Shown here one piece after another: positions 1 through 8,736 of a DNA stretch of 64,000 nucleotides (positions are counted from its first letter, which is position 1; the number at the start of each line of letters is the position of its first letter). Source of the DNA: Methylocapsa aurea (GTDB lineage: Bacteria > Pseudomonadota > Alphaproteobacteria > Rhizobiales > Beijerinckiaceae); contig NZ_JQKO01000016.1 of NCBI RefSeq assembly GCF_000746085.1, forward strand, positions 1 to 64,000. Reading direction: 5' to 3'. The notes under the pieces were generated by a model. It was given only the letters and a program-made list of their open reading frames with translations, did not search any database and was not told the origin of the DNA. Position numbers and translations under genes: made by a program.

Positions 1-298
1 GCTCAGCAAACTTTACGAGCGCACCAGCGTCGTCATCACCACCAATCTCAGCTTCAGCGAGTGGGCCGGAGTGTTCGGCGACGCTAAGATGACCACCGCA
101 CTGCTGGACCGGCTGACCCACCATTGCCATATCATTGAGACAGGCAACGACAGCTACCGGTTCAAGGCAAGCGCCGCAGCTCCCAAAACACGAAAGGAAA
201 AATCCGCCGCTTGACCCTCGCCCGCAACGCGGGACACAACATCCACCCGGGTCACTTCTCAATGAAAATCCCGGGTCAGTTCGAAGCGGAAATCAACA
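1..298 (+). mobile_element. Right end of an IS21-family element (continues off the left edge)
   Basis: The window opens inside an IS21-family insertion sequence. It contains the last 70 codons of istB, then a terminal region with tandem copies of a GGGTCA[GC]TTC-type repeat (near 250 and 273), typical of IS21 ends. The element appears to end at 298: read on the minus strand it begins TGTTGATTTCCGC, which fits the TG...CA ends of the family. The base after 298 is genomic and lies inside the minus-strand helicase gene, so this insertion truncated that gene. The other end, target duplication and istA are outside the window. Confidence 0.85.
2..214 (+). CDS. istB: IstB-type transposition helper ATPase, C-terminal fragment
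   Basis: The frame is open from base 2 to a TGA at 212-214. The peptide reads [19 protein letters not shown] followed by an [14 protein letters not shown]-type segment, the conserved C-terminal part of IstB, the AAA+ helper of IS21 transposition. The sensor-like TTN motif and the [11 protein letters not shown] segment are present. The basic Lys-rich tail ([10 protein letters not shown]) is normal for the family. Walker motifs lie upstream, outside the window. Recognition is firm; whether the full gene is intact cannot be seen. Confidence 0.85.
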   Translation, partial: LSKLYERTSVVITTNLSFSEWAGVFGDAKMTTALLDRLTHHCHIIETGNDSYRFKASAAAPKTRKEKSAA

Positions 299-2102
299 GA
301 TAGCCCTTCTCGATCGCTTCCCGCTCAGCACGCAACAGGTTGGTATTATGAAAGGCGGTGCCGCCAGCCAAGCAGCCGCGCAGGTCTTGCGAGGCGCCGG
401 TCAAATCCCGCGTCGGCAGCGCCTCGATAACTGTCGTGGCGGGACCGAGGCCCAGTTCCTTCGAGAGGTATCGGGCGCAGCCCTGGGCCGGGCCTCGCAT
501 ATTGCGAAACACGAGCAATTTTTCGCCCTTTGCGACTAACTGCTTCGCCAGCGGCACGATCACATCCTGCGAACTCGGTTTGTCACGGCGCTGCACAATC
601 TGATGCGCCGGGAGCATTGCCTCCGACTTGGTCGCGCCGTCCACATCAACGAACTGAAACGTTCCACGGCGATCGAGTACACCCTCGATCAACGGCACGG
701 GCCGCTCCCGCGACGTGAGCAAAGGCAGATCGAGCCAGCGATCGAAATTATTAAGCTTCCCGATAACAGCCGAGAGGACTACCAACTGGGGCCAAACACC
801 GCGCTGCCGCGCCCTGACCAAAAGTGCGAAGATTAGTTCGACCGTGATTCCGCGATTGGGATCGGTGATAAACTGACCCTCGTCGAGCACCACCAAGCCC
901 AATTGATTGAGCAGGCGCGGCGATCCAAGCGCTAGGTTGAGGAAGGTCTCGTAAGTAAAGAAGCCGAGATCGTAGCGGCCGGTCAGGACCGGACCGACGC
1001 CATCCGCCGCGTCGCCGCTGCACCGGACCACACGCAGGCCAGCCGGCCCATAGCGCTGGCTGAAGTCTTCGAACTTCTCGTTGACCAGGGCACGGTACGG
1101 TAGGAGGAATGCCGCCTTTTTTCCGGCCGTTACGGCCTGGATCGCGGCCACCTCGCCGATCAGTGTCTTGCCCGAGCTCGTCGGCGCGACCACGAGCAAC
1201 GACTTGCCGTCGAGCACCCCATGCTCATTAACTGCCTTGAGCTGAAGAGCGTTGAGCCCGCTCGGGAAGTCCGCCGTCCACTGGCCGACGATATCCTCCG
1301 GAAAGCCGTACGCCGCGAATTCCGCAAACGAGCCGGACATCTCGTGGATCGAAAATGCGGGAAATGCCGCAACGAAGTTGTCGCCGCGTTTGAGCACCGG
1401 GAAGGTCAGGCCGCCCTGGACAGTCCCTAGGAAGACGGGCGTTTGAGTAACACCGATGCGCTCGGCTTCGACCCGGGCAAGCCGGATGATCTCGCCGGCG
1501 ATCTCTGGAAAGCTTACTGACGCCCCTTCGCCCCTGCTCAATGCCTCGATCGTGGCGTATGTGAGCAGCCCATGGCCGGTCCCTGGCTGCTCCCACGCCG
1601 CTTCGCTTGCGGCGCACGCAGCAAGGAGGATGCGCCCCTCGCCATAGATGCCCGCGAGCGCGAAGGCGTTGCGTGGTCGCGCGGCCGTCTCGAGCACACG
1701 CGCTGGCGCCTGGCCGCTAAAGCAACAATCAAGGATGCACAGCACCGCACGTGCCTTGGTGCTCTTGAATGCCTCAGCGAGGGCGGTCATCGACAGCGCA
1801 GTGCCCGCGAGATCCGCAACATCAGTGTCGAACAACACCAGGCTTCCGTCCGGCGAGCCATGGCCCGCGAAGCTGATGACGATCACATCATCTTCCTGCG
1901 CGGTTGATAGCGTTCCCAGAATGGCCTGCGACACCTCAGTGTGGGTCGCGCGGTCGTCGACCAGAAGCCGCGCCGTCATTCCATCGACAGTGTCGGTGAA
2001 CAACGCCCACAACGTCATCGCGTCGCGCCGAGCACCGCCAAGCTCCGGGATCGCGGGGTCCCGATGTTTGTTTATGCCGACGAAGATGGCCCTGACCGCC
2101 AC
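276..2102 (-). CDS. Caspase-like protease fused to DExH helicase, truncated by IS21
   Basis: The protein is 608 residues with a GTG start at 2102 and a GGGAGAG ribosome site. Residues 1-230 look like a caspase/metacaspase (C14) domain: the catalytic His lies in SFAGHG (His81) and Cys in DCCFSG (Cys127). Residues 280-450 are a Ski2-like superfamily 2 helicase core with Walker A APTSSGKT (307-313), DEGQ box (407-410) and LSAV motif III. The second RecA domain starts near 515 but ends abruptly: after KGY the frame runs into the IS21 end at 298 and stops at 276, so motifs V and VI are lost. The start is 14 bp after the SMC-like ATPase stop, so it should be the last gene of the defence operon. Domain calls are by motif; protease or helicase activity is inferred, and the helicase is probably dead. 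Confidence 0.8.
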   Translation of the reverse strand: MAVRAIFVGINKHRDPAIPELGGARRDAMTLWALFTDTVDGMTARLLVDDRATHTEVSQAILGTLSTAQEDDVIVISFAGHGSPDGSLVLFDTDVADLAGTALSMTALAEAFKSTKARAVLCILDCCFSGQAPARVLETAARPRNAFALAGIYGEGRILLAACAASEAAWEQPGTGHGLLTYATIEALSRGEGASVSFPEIAGEIIRLARVEAERIGVTQTPVFLGTVQGGLTFPVLKRGDNFVAAFPAFSIHEMSGSFAEFAAYGFPEDIVGQWTADFPSGLNALQLKAVNEHGVLDGKSLLVVAPTSSGKTLIGEVAAIQAVTAGKKAAFLLPYRALVNEKFEDFSQRYGPAGLRVVRCSGDAADGVGPVLTGRYDLGFFTYETFLNLALGSPRLLNQLGLVVLDEGQFITDPNRGITVELIFALLVRARQRGVWPQLVVLSAVIGKLNNFDRWLDLPLLTSRERPVPLIEGVLDRRGTFQFVDVDGATKSEAMLPAHQIVQRRDKPSSQDVIVPLAKQLVAKGEKLLVFRNMRGPAQGCARYLSKELGLGPATTVIEALPTRDLTGASQDLRGCLAGGTAFHNTNLLRAEREAIEKGYLLISASN

Positions 2103-2116
2103 GTCTCTCCCAATCT

Positions 2117-4549
2117 CTATGCTGCTATGGCCGTATCCGGCTTCCAGATTATTGGTTCGTAGTTCACGATCGTGCCCCCGCTCGCGGTTCGTCCCATTTC
2201 GATCGTAATCAGCCGGTCGTCCTGGAACGCGGGACTAAGCTCAAGCGTCAGGTAGTCGAATAGCGGCTTCTCATGCACAGCGATGATCACCTGGCGGCCG
2301 TGCTGTTTCGATAGGGTCCGAAGAAGGGCCGCGAACTGAGCGATATGCACCTCGTCCATGCTTTGAACCGGATCATCGATCACCAGCCAAGGCAGCGTCG
2401 GCTTGACGGACAGGTGCAAGGCGAGAAAGAGCGTCAATGCAGCCGTATTCAGGTTGCCTGCGCTCAACATCGCACGCGGATTTCCGCCCTTTCCGCCTGT
2501 GCGATAAACCGTCTCGAGGACCGCTTCGACGGGACCACTTTGAGTTTCAGGGAGAGCAAAGGCCGGCACGAAGGGCTCGTCCGGGGCAAGGTGAACAAAG
2601 AGATCGCGCCAAACAGCATTGAGCGAATCATTGAAGACCCGACGCACGATGTTTGTCCGGGCATCGCGTGCGCGCCGTCCGAGTTCGCGTGCCTGCTGGA
2701 TTCGCACATCCGCTTTCTCTTTTGCAGTCGTTAGCCGGCTAAGACGCTCCTCTCCCCCTTTGACGGCGTCGGCCACCCCGCCGCGCCGTGCGACTAAGGC
2801 CTGTCGTTCGCGGAGTTCGATCAAGCCGTCGCGGCGGGCCGACTGCCGCACGACCAAAGTCGTTTCCCGCTCGGCGATGTTGCCTTGGAAGCGTTCGAGC
2901 GCGGTTTCCAAACTCTCTGTCTGCCCAATCGCATCAAGGCTTAGATCCTGCGCAAAGCGGGTCGCGGACACGCGTAACGTCGTTGCTCGTTCGTCGCGGC
3001 TGCGATACTCGGCCAGCCGCTGCGATGCGGCAGCCGCCGCGCCGATCAGTTGCTCACCGGCCGTGGTTGCTAGTGCGATTTCCATCAGAGCTCTCTGAAG
3101 CTCCTCAAGTCGAGCGCGTCGGCCCTTTAGATCGTCGCGCGCCGTCGCGGCGAGTTGGCCGGCCGCGATTGCAGCCCGTTCTCGTTCCGCGTCGGCCAAA
3201 GTCTTGGCTGCATTCGCTCGCTCGCGTGTGAGCGCCTGGAGCCTGCCTGCGCTTTCCGTCAACGCTGCAATATGGTTCGAGACGTGAGCCTGCAGCGACC
3301 CTCCTGACGTCTCGCCAAAGTCACGTCCACACACCGGACAGTCCTCTGAGTGGATGTGCGGAAGTATTCCGGCAAGTGCTTGCGCCAACGTTCCCGCCGC
3401 TGCGGCATGGCCTGCGATCTGATTGTCGAGCACGGCGGCGCGCGACCGAGCCCGTTCCAAGTTCTGATCCAGCGTTGCAATGCGTCCCGTAGCGTCGGCG
3501 TCCCGCGTCAGCACTGTAACGCACCGGTTCAGCTCTGCGTTAAGCGTTTGAAGCGCCGCCGCGCGCGCCCGCTCCGGTCCGACCGCCTGTGGCAAGGCAA
3601 GGTCCGCAAGGAATCCGGAAAGGCGGGCAAAGAGACCCTCAAGGGCACTGCCGGTCGACGACCGCCACGCATCGAGGGCCGCGTTGGCTTCGGTCGAGGC
3701 CCGTTCCGCGCCATCGCGGTCAGCCGCGTCGACAGGTGACTGGATGCTCCGCCATTGATCACGCGTTGCGATGATATCGCGGCGCAATCGCGCCAAGCGT
3801 TGAAGCTCCGGCTCCTCCGGTCGGTTTTCAAAAATATGGGTCAGCTCCGCATCCGCGGGTGTCGGTGTCGACGGCATGTTCAGCGCCGTGAGTTTGTTCA
3901 ATAACCGATCCGTAGCGGCTTTAATCTCTCCATCGAGCCGCAGTTTCTCGGCGGAATCTCGGCGTATGTCCTTCTCAAGAGTTGGGATAGTTTCGCGAGC
4001 GTCCCAATAAAGCGGTACGGACTCACGAAGGCGGCGCACATCGCCCGCATCGTGCAAGCCCTCGATCAAGGCGTCCAGATGATCCAGGCCCAGCAGGTCT
4101 TTGACGAACTTAGTCAGCGGAGAATCGCTCTTCCGCGTATCCTTGTCCTCATAGATTTCCAGCAGCCGGCCAAGGCTAGCCTGCGCCAGGTAACATCGCT
4201 CGCTGTAGAAGTGCGCCTGCTCCCGGGACAGCACCGCATCACCGGAAACACTCGACCGGCCAACGACAATATCGGTCGATCTGGAAGCCCCATTCAATCC
4301 ATCGACGGTCGCGGCGACATGGCCCTCCTTGGCCTCCTTATGGACGAGATGAGCTAAATAGTCGCGATCGAGTCGCGCCAGCGACGGCAGCTGAGCCGTC
4401 AAACCCAGCTCGATCGCCGATAGCAGACTCGTCTTGCCGGTTCCGTTTTGGCCATGGATGAGAACGACAGGCGCATCCAGCGGCACCGTCACCGAGCCCT
4501 TGATGCTGCGGAAATTCGTGACCGTGATGGATCTCAAGAAGCGGGTCAT
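2117..4549 (-). CDS. lmuB: SMC/Rad50-like ABC ATPase of a Lamassu (ABC-3C) defence system
   Basis: An 810-residue ATPase of the SMC/SbcC type. Walker A GQNGTGKT is at 33-40. The ABC signature LSAGN is near 695, Walker B WLVIDDP near 727 with a QSMDE D-loop, and the H-loop His in AVHEKP near 759. Between the lobes lies a long Ala/Arg/Glu-rich coiled coil broken by a CPVCGRDFG zinc-hook-like motif (404-407). This layout matches LmuB, which in Lamassu systems senses unusual DNA and licenses the effector. The start overlaps the stop of the middle gene (ATGA at 4546-4549), so translation is probably coupled. RecN/RecF-like repair ATPases are the alternative, but the neighbours favour defence. Confidence 0.85.
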   Translation of the reverse strand: MTRFLRSITVTNFRSIKGSVTVPLDAPVVLIHGQNGTGKTSLLSAIELGLTAQLPSLARLDRDYLAHLVHKEAKEGHVAATVDGLNGASRSTDIVVGRSSVSGDAVLSREQAHFYSERCYLAQASLGRLLEIYEDKDTRKSDSPLTKFVKDLLGLDHLDALIEGLHDAGDVRRLRESVPLYWDARETIPTLEKDIRRDSAEKLRLDGEIKAATDRLLNKLTALNMPSTPTPADAELTHIFENRPEEPELQRLARLRRDIIATRDQWRSIQSPVDAADRDGAERASTEANAALDAWRSSTGSALEGLFARLSGFLADLALPQAVGPERARAAALQTLNAELNRCVTVLTRDADATGRIATLDQNLERARSRAAVLDNQIAGHAAAAGTLAQALAGILPHIHSEDCPVCGRDFGETSGGSLQAHVSNHIAALTESAGRLQALTRERANAAKTLADAERERAAIAAGQLAATARDDLKGRRARLEELQRALMEIALATTAGEQLIGAAAAASQRLAEYRSRDERATTLRVSATRFAQDLSLDAIGQTESLETALERFQGNIAERETTLVVRQSARRDGLIELRERQALVARRGGVADAVKGGEERLSRLTTAKEKADVRIQQARELGRRARDARTNIVRRVFNDSLNAVWRDLFVHLAPDEPFVPAFALPETQSGPVEAVLETVYRTGGKGGNPRAMLSAGNLNTAALTLFLALHLSVKPTLPWLVIDDPVQSMDEVHIAQFAALLRTLSKQHGRQVIIAVHEKPLFDYLTLELSPAFQDDRLITIEMGRTASGGTIVNYEPIIWKPDTAIAA

Positions 4550-5124
4550 GGTTCCTCGCCCTCCTCTTCATCTGTCATGGGCTCGGCAATGATCGCGTGC
4601 AGGCGCGCCTGCACAGCATCCGCCCCCTTCTGCGCCAAATCAACGAGAGCAGCCACCTCGGGTTCCAGACCTTCCAGTTGAGCCGCGATCTCCGTCAGCG
4701 GATCGGCGAGACTGGCGTTCGCCTCGGGCAAGCTCAGCGGCATAAGCACTGCTAGCCAGTTCCGGAGGGTGATGTCTGGATCTTCATCCAGCACGGCCCC
4801 AATCGGCAAAACACGGCACACCCTGGAGAGCGAATCGAGCGTGGCGGAACTCGGCCGTGGGCCCGCGAGCACGACCGTCACCGGCCGTTTGGATTGCACC
4901 ACATCCATAGCCCGGGCGATGCCCTCGATCTTGCTTAAGATGCGCCTTTCCTCATCGAAGGCCGTATCGGCAACGAGAATGAGATCCGGCGACGGAGCCG
5001 TGCCGATGAAGGCGGCAGGCAAATCGAACTTCAATCCGGCGATTTCGAGCGGCGTCGACAAGCGGCGATACTTGGCACTGGCCAGAACCTCGGCCACACG
5101 ATCGACAGGGGTCGCCGCAGTCAT
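4546..5124 (-). CDS. lmuC: Middle component of ABC-3C/Lamassu system (LmuC-like)
   Basis: A 192-residue soluble, acidic protein with no catalytic motif that I recognise. It lies between the effector and SMC-like genes and overlaps both by four bases (ATGA at 5121-5124 and at 4546-4549), so the three are translated as a unit. Length, place and low conservation match LmuC, the middle component that bridges effector and ATPase in Lamassu/ABC-three-component systems. Visible features are a SPDLILVADTAFDEE segment, a TVVLAGPRP strand and an acidic tail (DEEEGEEP). The assignment depends on context more than on sequence. Confidence 0.65.
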   Translation of the reverse strand: MTAATPVDRVAEVLASAKYRRLSTPLEIAGLKFDLPAAFIGTAPSPDLILVADTAFDEERRILSKIEGIARAMDVVQSKRPVTVVLAGPRPSSATLDSLSRVCRVLPIGAVLDEDPDITLRNWLAVLMPLSLPEANASLADPLTEIAAQLEGLEPEVAALVDLAQKGADAVQARLHAIIAEPMTDEEEGEEP

Positions 5125-6839
5125 AAGGCTATCTCTTCGCGGAACCGCTGGACGAGCTCCGCGCTCGTCGCGACCTCGCTCATCAAATTGGCGATGCTTA
5201 CTTCCCGGAGTCCCAACTTGCCGGTCCGCCCCGGCGCGCCACGCGGCGACCTCGGCAGGCGCAGTGGAACTTCAAGGCTATGAACCAAGATTGCCTCGTC
5301 ACCGTCGACGAGATGCCCGTGGTGCCGCAGACGAAGCGCCGCCTGGCTATTGGCAGCGAAGAACATCTTGGCTGAGGCGGCAGGCGAATTCACACGTATG
5401 GCGCCAGCCGTCGAGTCGGTGGGGTCAGTCACATCCAAGTTCCAAGAGCCGTCCTTGACACCGACGCCAAGAATACCCGTCGCGACGGCGACTTCCCGCA
5501 AGCCTGAGGCAGGAAGGCTCATATCGGCCGCCATTTGCTGCAGGGGCATCGGCGAAATCGGATTGTAAGGCCTCGGCGGGGCTCCCGCATGCCCATCGCG
5601 AAACAACGTGATCGCCCGGCTGCCCTGATCGATCAGGTCGTGCATGAAGGTCAGGCGATCCGGTTCCGCCGCGGCCGCCAATAGATCTCGAACGGCCAGC
5701 ACGCCGTCCTGCAGCGCTTGCTGTTCGCCAGCTCCGAGAGCGCCGGGCGCGAGTTCGATCAACCGCCTCAGCTTCGAGCAAAGTACGTGCAACACCAGGG
5801 CGACGAGGAGCGGTTTGGCGAAGGCGCGGATCAGCGCGCTATCCATGATCCGCTGGCGGCTGACCGCGGTATAGGCCGCCCGATAGACATTTTTCAGCAA
5901 CCCGCGCTGGTCGACGCCAATCACATTCTCGGAAAACACATAGCTCGGCCGATCGCCGGGCCACGGCCAGGCCATCCGCGCCTCCGCGTGCGCAAATATC
6001 GCTTGGATGTTTGCGTCCTGCGCCGACAACCCCATCATTAGGGTTGGCTTGGCGGCGATCAGGTCGATCAGACGATTGACCATGGCGGCATTTTCCGGCT
6101 GTGCCACCCAGCCGTGGATTTGCGACTGCCGGCCGACCAGATAGGGACGAAAGGTCGCTTCATCGCCACAGGCCTTGACTGCGCAACCGTGGAATTTGAA
6201 CAACCGCGCCTTGAGCTCCGGCTCGCGCAGATCTTCGGGCCGGACGCAGACGACCAGTGCGGGCGTTCCGCGTGTCAGCCGTTCGACCGCCTTCTCGACG
6301 AGACCATCCCAATTTGCCGATGCGATCTCCGACGCCAGGCCTTCCAAGATTAGGATGGCAATGCAGATGTGCTCGATATCCGGTTCAAGAGCTGGATCGG
6401 CGAAGGTCGCTGTGATGTTCACACCGTTCCACAGCACGAAATCTTCTGGCTCGCCTTCAACTGGCGTCTCCAGAAGATGCGCGTATTCCCCGATCAGTCG
6501 TTCCGTGATCGCCGTTGCGTCGGGCCAGTCGACGAATGGTCGCGTAAAGTCGATCCGACGCTTTTCGTCGTCGCTCAGGTGGGCGAGGACGAGCGCTTCC
6601 TCAAGCGCCGCTTTGAAACGGCAGACCGGGTCGCCCACATCGATTCGTGCCCGAAGAAACTCAATGACGCGCGGGACAACGTTTTTGAGCCCGTCGACGC
6701 GGCCGAATGAAATGCCGGACCCTAGCCACAGCACATAGCGGTCTTCGGCGACACCTTTGGCGAAAGCTTCAAACTGGCCGTCGAGCAGCGCGAGCGTTTC
6801 GCTGACAGAAATGCTTGCGGCATGCGGGGCGAGGGCCAT
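5121..6839 (-). CDS. lmuA: SIR2-domain effector (LmuA-like, probable NAD-depleting)
   Basis: The first 300 residues form a SIR2 fold: glycine loop LWLGSGIS (about 39-44), the Asn/Asp pair in ANWDGLVE (about 176-178), catalytic-type His in FKFHG (about 217), and GLSAQDANIQ (about 265), the late GxSxxD motif of anti-phage SIR2 proteins. The C-terminal 270 residues are helical with no named domain seen. SIR2 effectors in Thoeris, DSR and Lamassu-Sir2 degrade NAD+ on infection; that role is inferred here. The frame is open to a TTG at 6842, but the adjacent ATG at 6839 sits five bases after GAGGAGC and is preferred. It is the first gene of the operon, ahead of lmuC and lmuB. Confidence 0.82.
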   Translation of the reverse strand: MALAPHAASISVSETLALLDGQFEAFAKGVAEDRYVLWLGSGISFGRVDGLKNVVPRVIEFLRARIDVGDPVCRFKAALEEALVLAHLSDDEKRRIDFTRPFVDWPDATAITERLIGEYAHLLETPVEGEPEDFVLWNGVNITATFADPALEPDIEHICIAILILEGLASEIASANWDGLVEKAVERLTRGTPALVVCVRPEDLREPELKARLFKFHGCAVKACGDEATFRPYLVGRQSQIHGWVAQPENAAMVNRLIDLIAAKPTLMMGLSAQDANIQAIFAHAEARMAWPWPGDRPSYVFSENVIGVDQRGLLKNVYRAAYTAVSRQRIMDSALIRAFAKPLLVALVLHVLCSKLRRLIELAPGALGAGEQQALQDGVLAVRDLLAAAAEPDRLTFMHDLIDQGSRAITLFRDGHAGAPPRPYNPISPMPLQQMAADMSLPASGLREVAVATGILGVGVKDGSWNLDVTDPTDSTAGAIRVNSPAASAKMFFAANSQAALRLRHHGHLVDGDEAILVHSLEVPLRLPRSPRGAPGRTGKLGLREVSIANLMSEVATSAELVQRFREEIAL

Positions 6840-6937
6840 CAACGCTCCTCAGCGCTGCGGACGCCAATAACCAATCTCGTCTTTGCCTTCATGCGCTGTT
6901 CTCCCGATTTCTTTAAGTTAGGCAGTCTTTCGAACGA

Positions 6938-7450
6938 TTATTTGAACATCTCCGTGATGTCCGTCATCGGTCGGAACAGTTTCATCGGCTGATCGGGCAA
7001 TGACAGGAAACTCTCACGCTCGTAAAACCGCCTTGCATTCTCATCCTTGGCTTCGACGATCACAGCAAAGGACGCGATCTCGCTGCGCACCGATCGGAAC
7101 AGCGCGTCGGCCAGCAGGAAGCGCCCGTAACCGTTGCCTTGATGCCGTCGATCCACCGCAAGTCGCCCGAGCAGGGTCGCCGGCACGAGGGGGTAGCGCG
7201 GCAGCTTCCGGGTGATCTGCGCCGGCAACTCCGCCAGGTTCACGCTCGTCGCCGACAAGGTATAGTACCCTCCGATGGCGCCATCGGGCAGCACCAGCAC
7301 GAACGGGGCTGCCATATTCTTTCGAGCATCCTGCCCGGCCTGGACCCGCAAATACCGATCGAGTAGCTCTACACCACTCTCGAACGCGGTGCGATCATGC
7401 TGCGGACCGAGGACCTCGACCCTGAGCGTGTCGTCGCCAGCTCGAGACAC
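6938..7450 (-). CDS. GNAT acetyltransferase toxin (TacT/AtaT-like)
   Basis: A 170-residue GNAT protein. It has the acetyl-CoA binding signature RRHQGNGYG, the preceding beta strand LLGRLAV, and the late RRFYERESF segment. The N-terminus (ELLDRYLRVQAGQDARKN) is characteristic of DUF1778-linked toxins such as TacT and AtaT, which acetylate aminoacyl-tRNA to block translation. The GTG start at 7450 lies three bases after the antitoxin stop, with AAGGA abutting it, so translation is likely coupled. The toxin role comes from family and partner. Confidence 0.88.
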   Translation of the reverse strand: MSRAGDDTLRVEVLGPQHDRTAFESGVELLDRYLRVQAGQDARKNMAAPFVLVLPDGAIGGYYTLSATSVNLAELPAQITRKLPRYPLVPATLLGRLAVDRRHQGNGYGRFLLADALFRSVRSEIASFAVIVEAKDENARRFYERESFLSLPDQPMKLFRPMTDITEMFK

Positions 7451-7453
7451 TCC

Positions 7454-7756
7454 TTAGACACCAGTGACCTGGCGATACCGACGCACCGTGTCGCGCAGAC
7501 GATCGTTGACCGGCTGCGGATTGATCAGGGCTTCCACGAAGGCTTGGCTGTCCCGAACCGATAGGTCGAGGCGCTGGTGCTCTTCGATGGCGCGGCGGGC
7601 GGCTTCCTGCACGCTGGTCAGCACGAAATCGGTGACCGTGCGACCCTGCAGGGCTGCAGCGCGTTCGATGAGACTCTTTTGATCGGCCGTAACCCGCGTT
7701 TCTAGACGCTCGCCACGAATCCGACCGCGAGGGGCGTGAATTGCAGGTTTGGCCAT
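7454..7756 (-). CDS. DUF1778 ribbon-helix-helix antitoxin (TacA-like)
   Basis: A 100-residue antitoxin. The N-terminal half is a ribbon-helix-helix DNA-binding domain (ERLETRVTADQKSLIERAAA, then GRTVTDFVLTS), and the C-terminal part should wrap the toxin. The ATG at 7756 follows AGGAGATTGACG and is preferred to an in-frame start at 7789. It is first in a two-gene operon with the GNAT toxin and probably represses it through the dyad just upstream. Confidence 0.88.
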   Translation of the reverse strand: MAKPAIHAPRGRIRGERLETRVTADQKSLIERAAALQGRTVTDFVLTSVQEAARRAIEEHQRLDLSVRDSQAFVEALINPQPVNDRLRDTVRRYRQVTGV

Positions 7757-7767
7757 CGTCAATCTCC

Positions 7768-7783
7768 TGTACCAACATTGTAC
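7768..7783. promoter_or_regulatory. Possible operator of the DUF1778-GNAT operon
   Basis: The sequence TGTACCAACATTGTAC carries two TGTAC elements 12 bp before the antitoxin start, overlapping the expected promoter. RHH antitoxins of this family bind short palindromic elements at such positions. This is an inference from place and symmetry only. Confidence 0.35.
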
Positions 7784-8508
7784 GGCCAATAGCCGGTAAA
7801 GTCAAGAGATCGGACGATTGCTGTGGCTTTTGCTTCAGGACTTCAATTCCACAACTCCTCATGTTTCCACGAGGGTAGCCCGAATTACAGTTTGCATTTT
7901 TGACTAAGAAGTTCAATTTTAGTAAAGCACTTCAGTTTCCGCTTCCGCCGGCCTCGCATTCCTCCGGCAAAGGCCGCGCGGAGTGAAGGGCGGATCTGAA
8001 CAAGCTCACTTGTCGAAGACGCGGCGCGCCTTGGGCGTAGTTTTCACCACTGCGCTTTCGCTTTTCACCTTGCGGACTCATAACCCCTAAACCGTTGTGT
8101 TGCAAAGGGGTTACGCGGCCTTGCATTGAACTCATTAGGCAACAATCGAGCGCTGAGTTTTGCTTAAGCGATTCAAATTGAAATCCTTAAGCGAGACCGA
8201 CAGCAAGGATTTCCCGTTGCTCGGCGCCCACGCTGGTCTCCGCTTCTGAGTTTAGGGATTATGTCACTGAATTAGCGTGAGGACTATAGCAAAAAAGAAG
8301 TGTATGAGGGGTGTACTTCTGTCACCCGGACGCCTCTTTTCCGCGGCTCTAACTATCGATAATTAGCGTTTATCGATAGTGATAGGGATTGACCCAAATA
8401 ACGTGACGCGCTACGCTTAAAACACTTGGAAAACGGTTGGAAATGGCCGCGAACGCGCCGCGATCGCCCCAATGCGCGCCCAATCGACGCTTGGAGACTG
8501 GACCTTCG
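7784..8508. other. Gene-poor spacer between two toxin-antitoxin modules
   Basis: No convincing gene is visible in about 720 bp. The segment is more A+T-rich than its surroundings. It holds two CTTAAGCG copies 23 bp apart (8163-8170 and 8186-8193) flanking an ATTCAAATTGAAAT near-palindrome, and the 29-bp pdif-like dyad at 8352-8380 that is listed separately. The promoter of the MazE-like/MazF operon should lie at its right end. Confidence 0.4.
8352..8380. repeat. 29-bp dyad with 11-bp arms and 7-bp core (pdif-like site 1)
   Basis: A perfect inverted repeat: ACTATCGATAA, core TTAGCGT, TTATCGATAGT. Arms of 11 bp around a 6-8 bp core are the architecture of a tyrosine recombinase (Xer/dif) site. 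Its right half and part of the core (CGTTTATCGATAG) recur in direct orientation at 9177-9189, on the other side of the MazEF genes. It could also be an operator for the toxin-antitoxin operon that starts 129 bp downstream. Confidence 0.5.
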
Positions 8509-8736
8509 ATGCCCCGCCCCGCCAAAGACGATGGCCATAACCGCGCCAGCCGCTACCGCGCCACCAAGCGCCATCAGGGCATGCGGCTGCTCCGGATCTG
8601 GGTCCCCGACCCGCGCGCCCCGGGCTTTCGCGAGGAAGCCCGGCGCCAGGCCGAAGTTCTGCGCGGCGCCCCCGAAGAGGCCGAGGCGCTGGCATTCATC
8701 GAACAAATCATGGCCGCGGATGAGTCCAGCCGATGA
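8509..8736 (+). CDS. MazE-like antitoxin (DUF3018 type)
   Basis: A 75-residue antitoxin that starts MPRPAKDDG, has the RLLRIWVPDPRAPGF segment typical of DUF3018 MazE-like antitoxins, and ends in an acidic helix (ALAFIEQIMAADE) that should bind the toxin. The ATG at 8509 is chosen because family members begin MPRPAK; an upstream ATG at 8437 would add 24 unrelated residues. It overlaps mazF by four bases (ATGA at 8733). Confidence 0.85.
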   Translation: MPRPAKDDGHNRASRYRATKRHQGMRLLRIWVPDPRAPGFREEARRQAEVLRGAPEEAEALAFIEQIMAADESSR

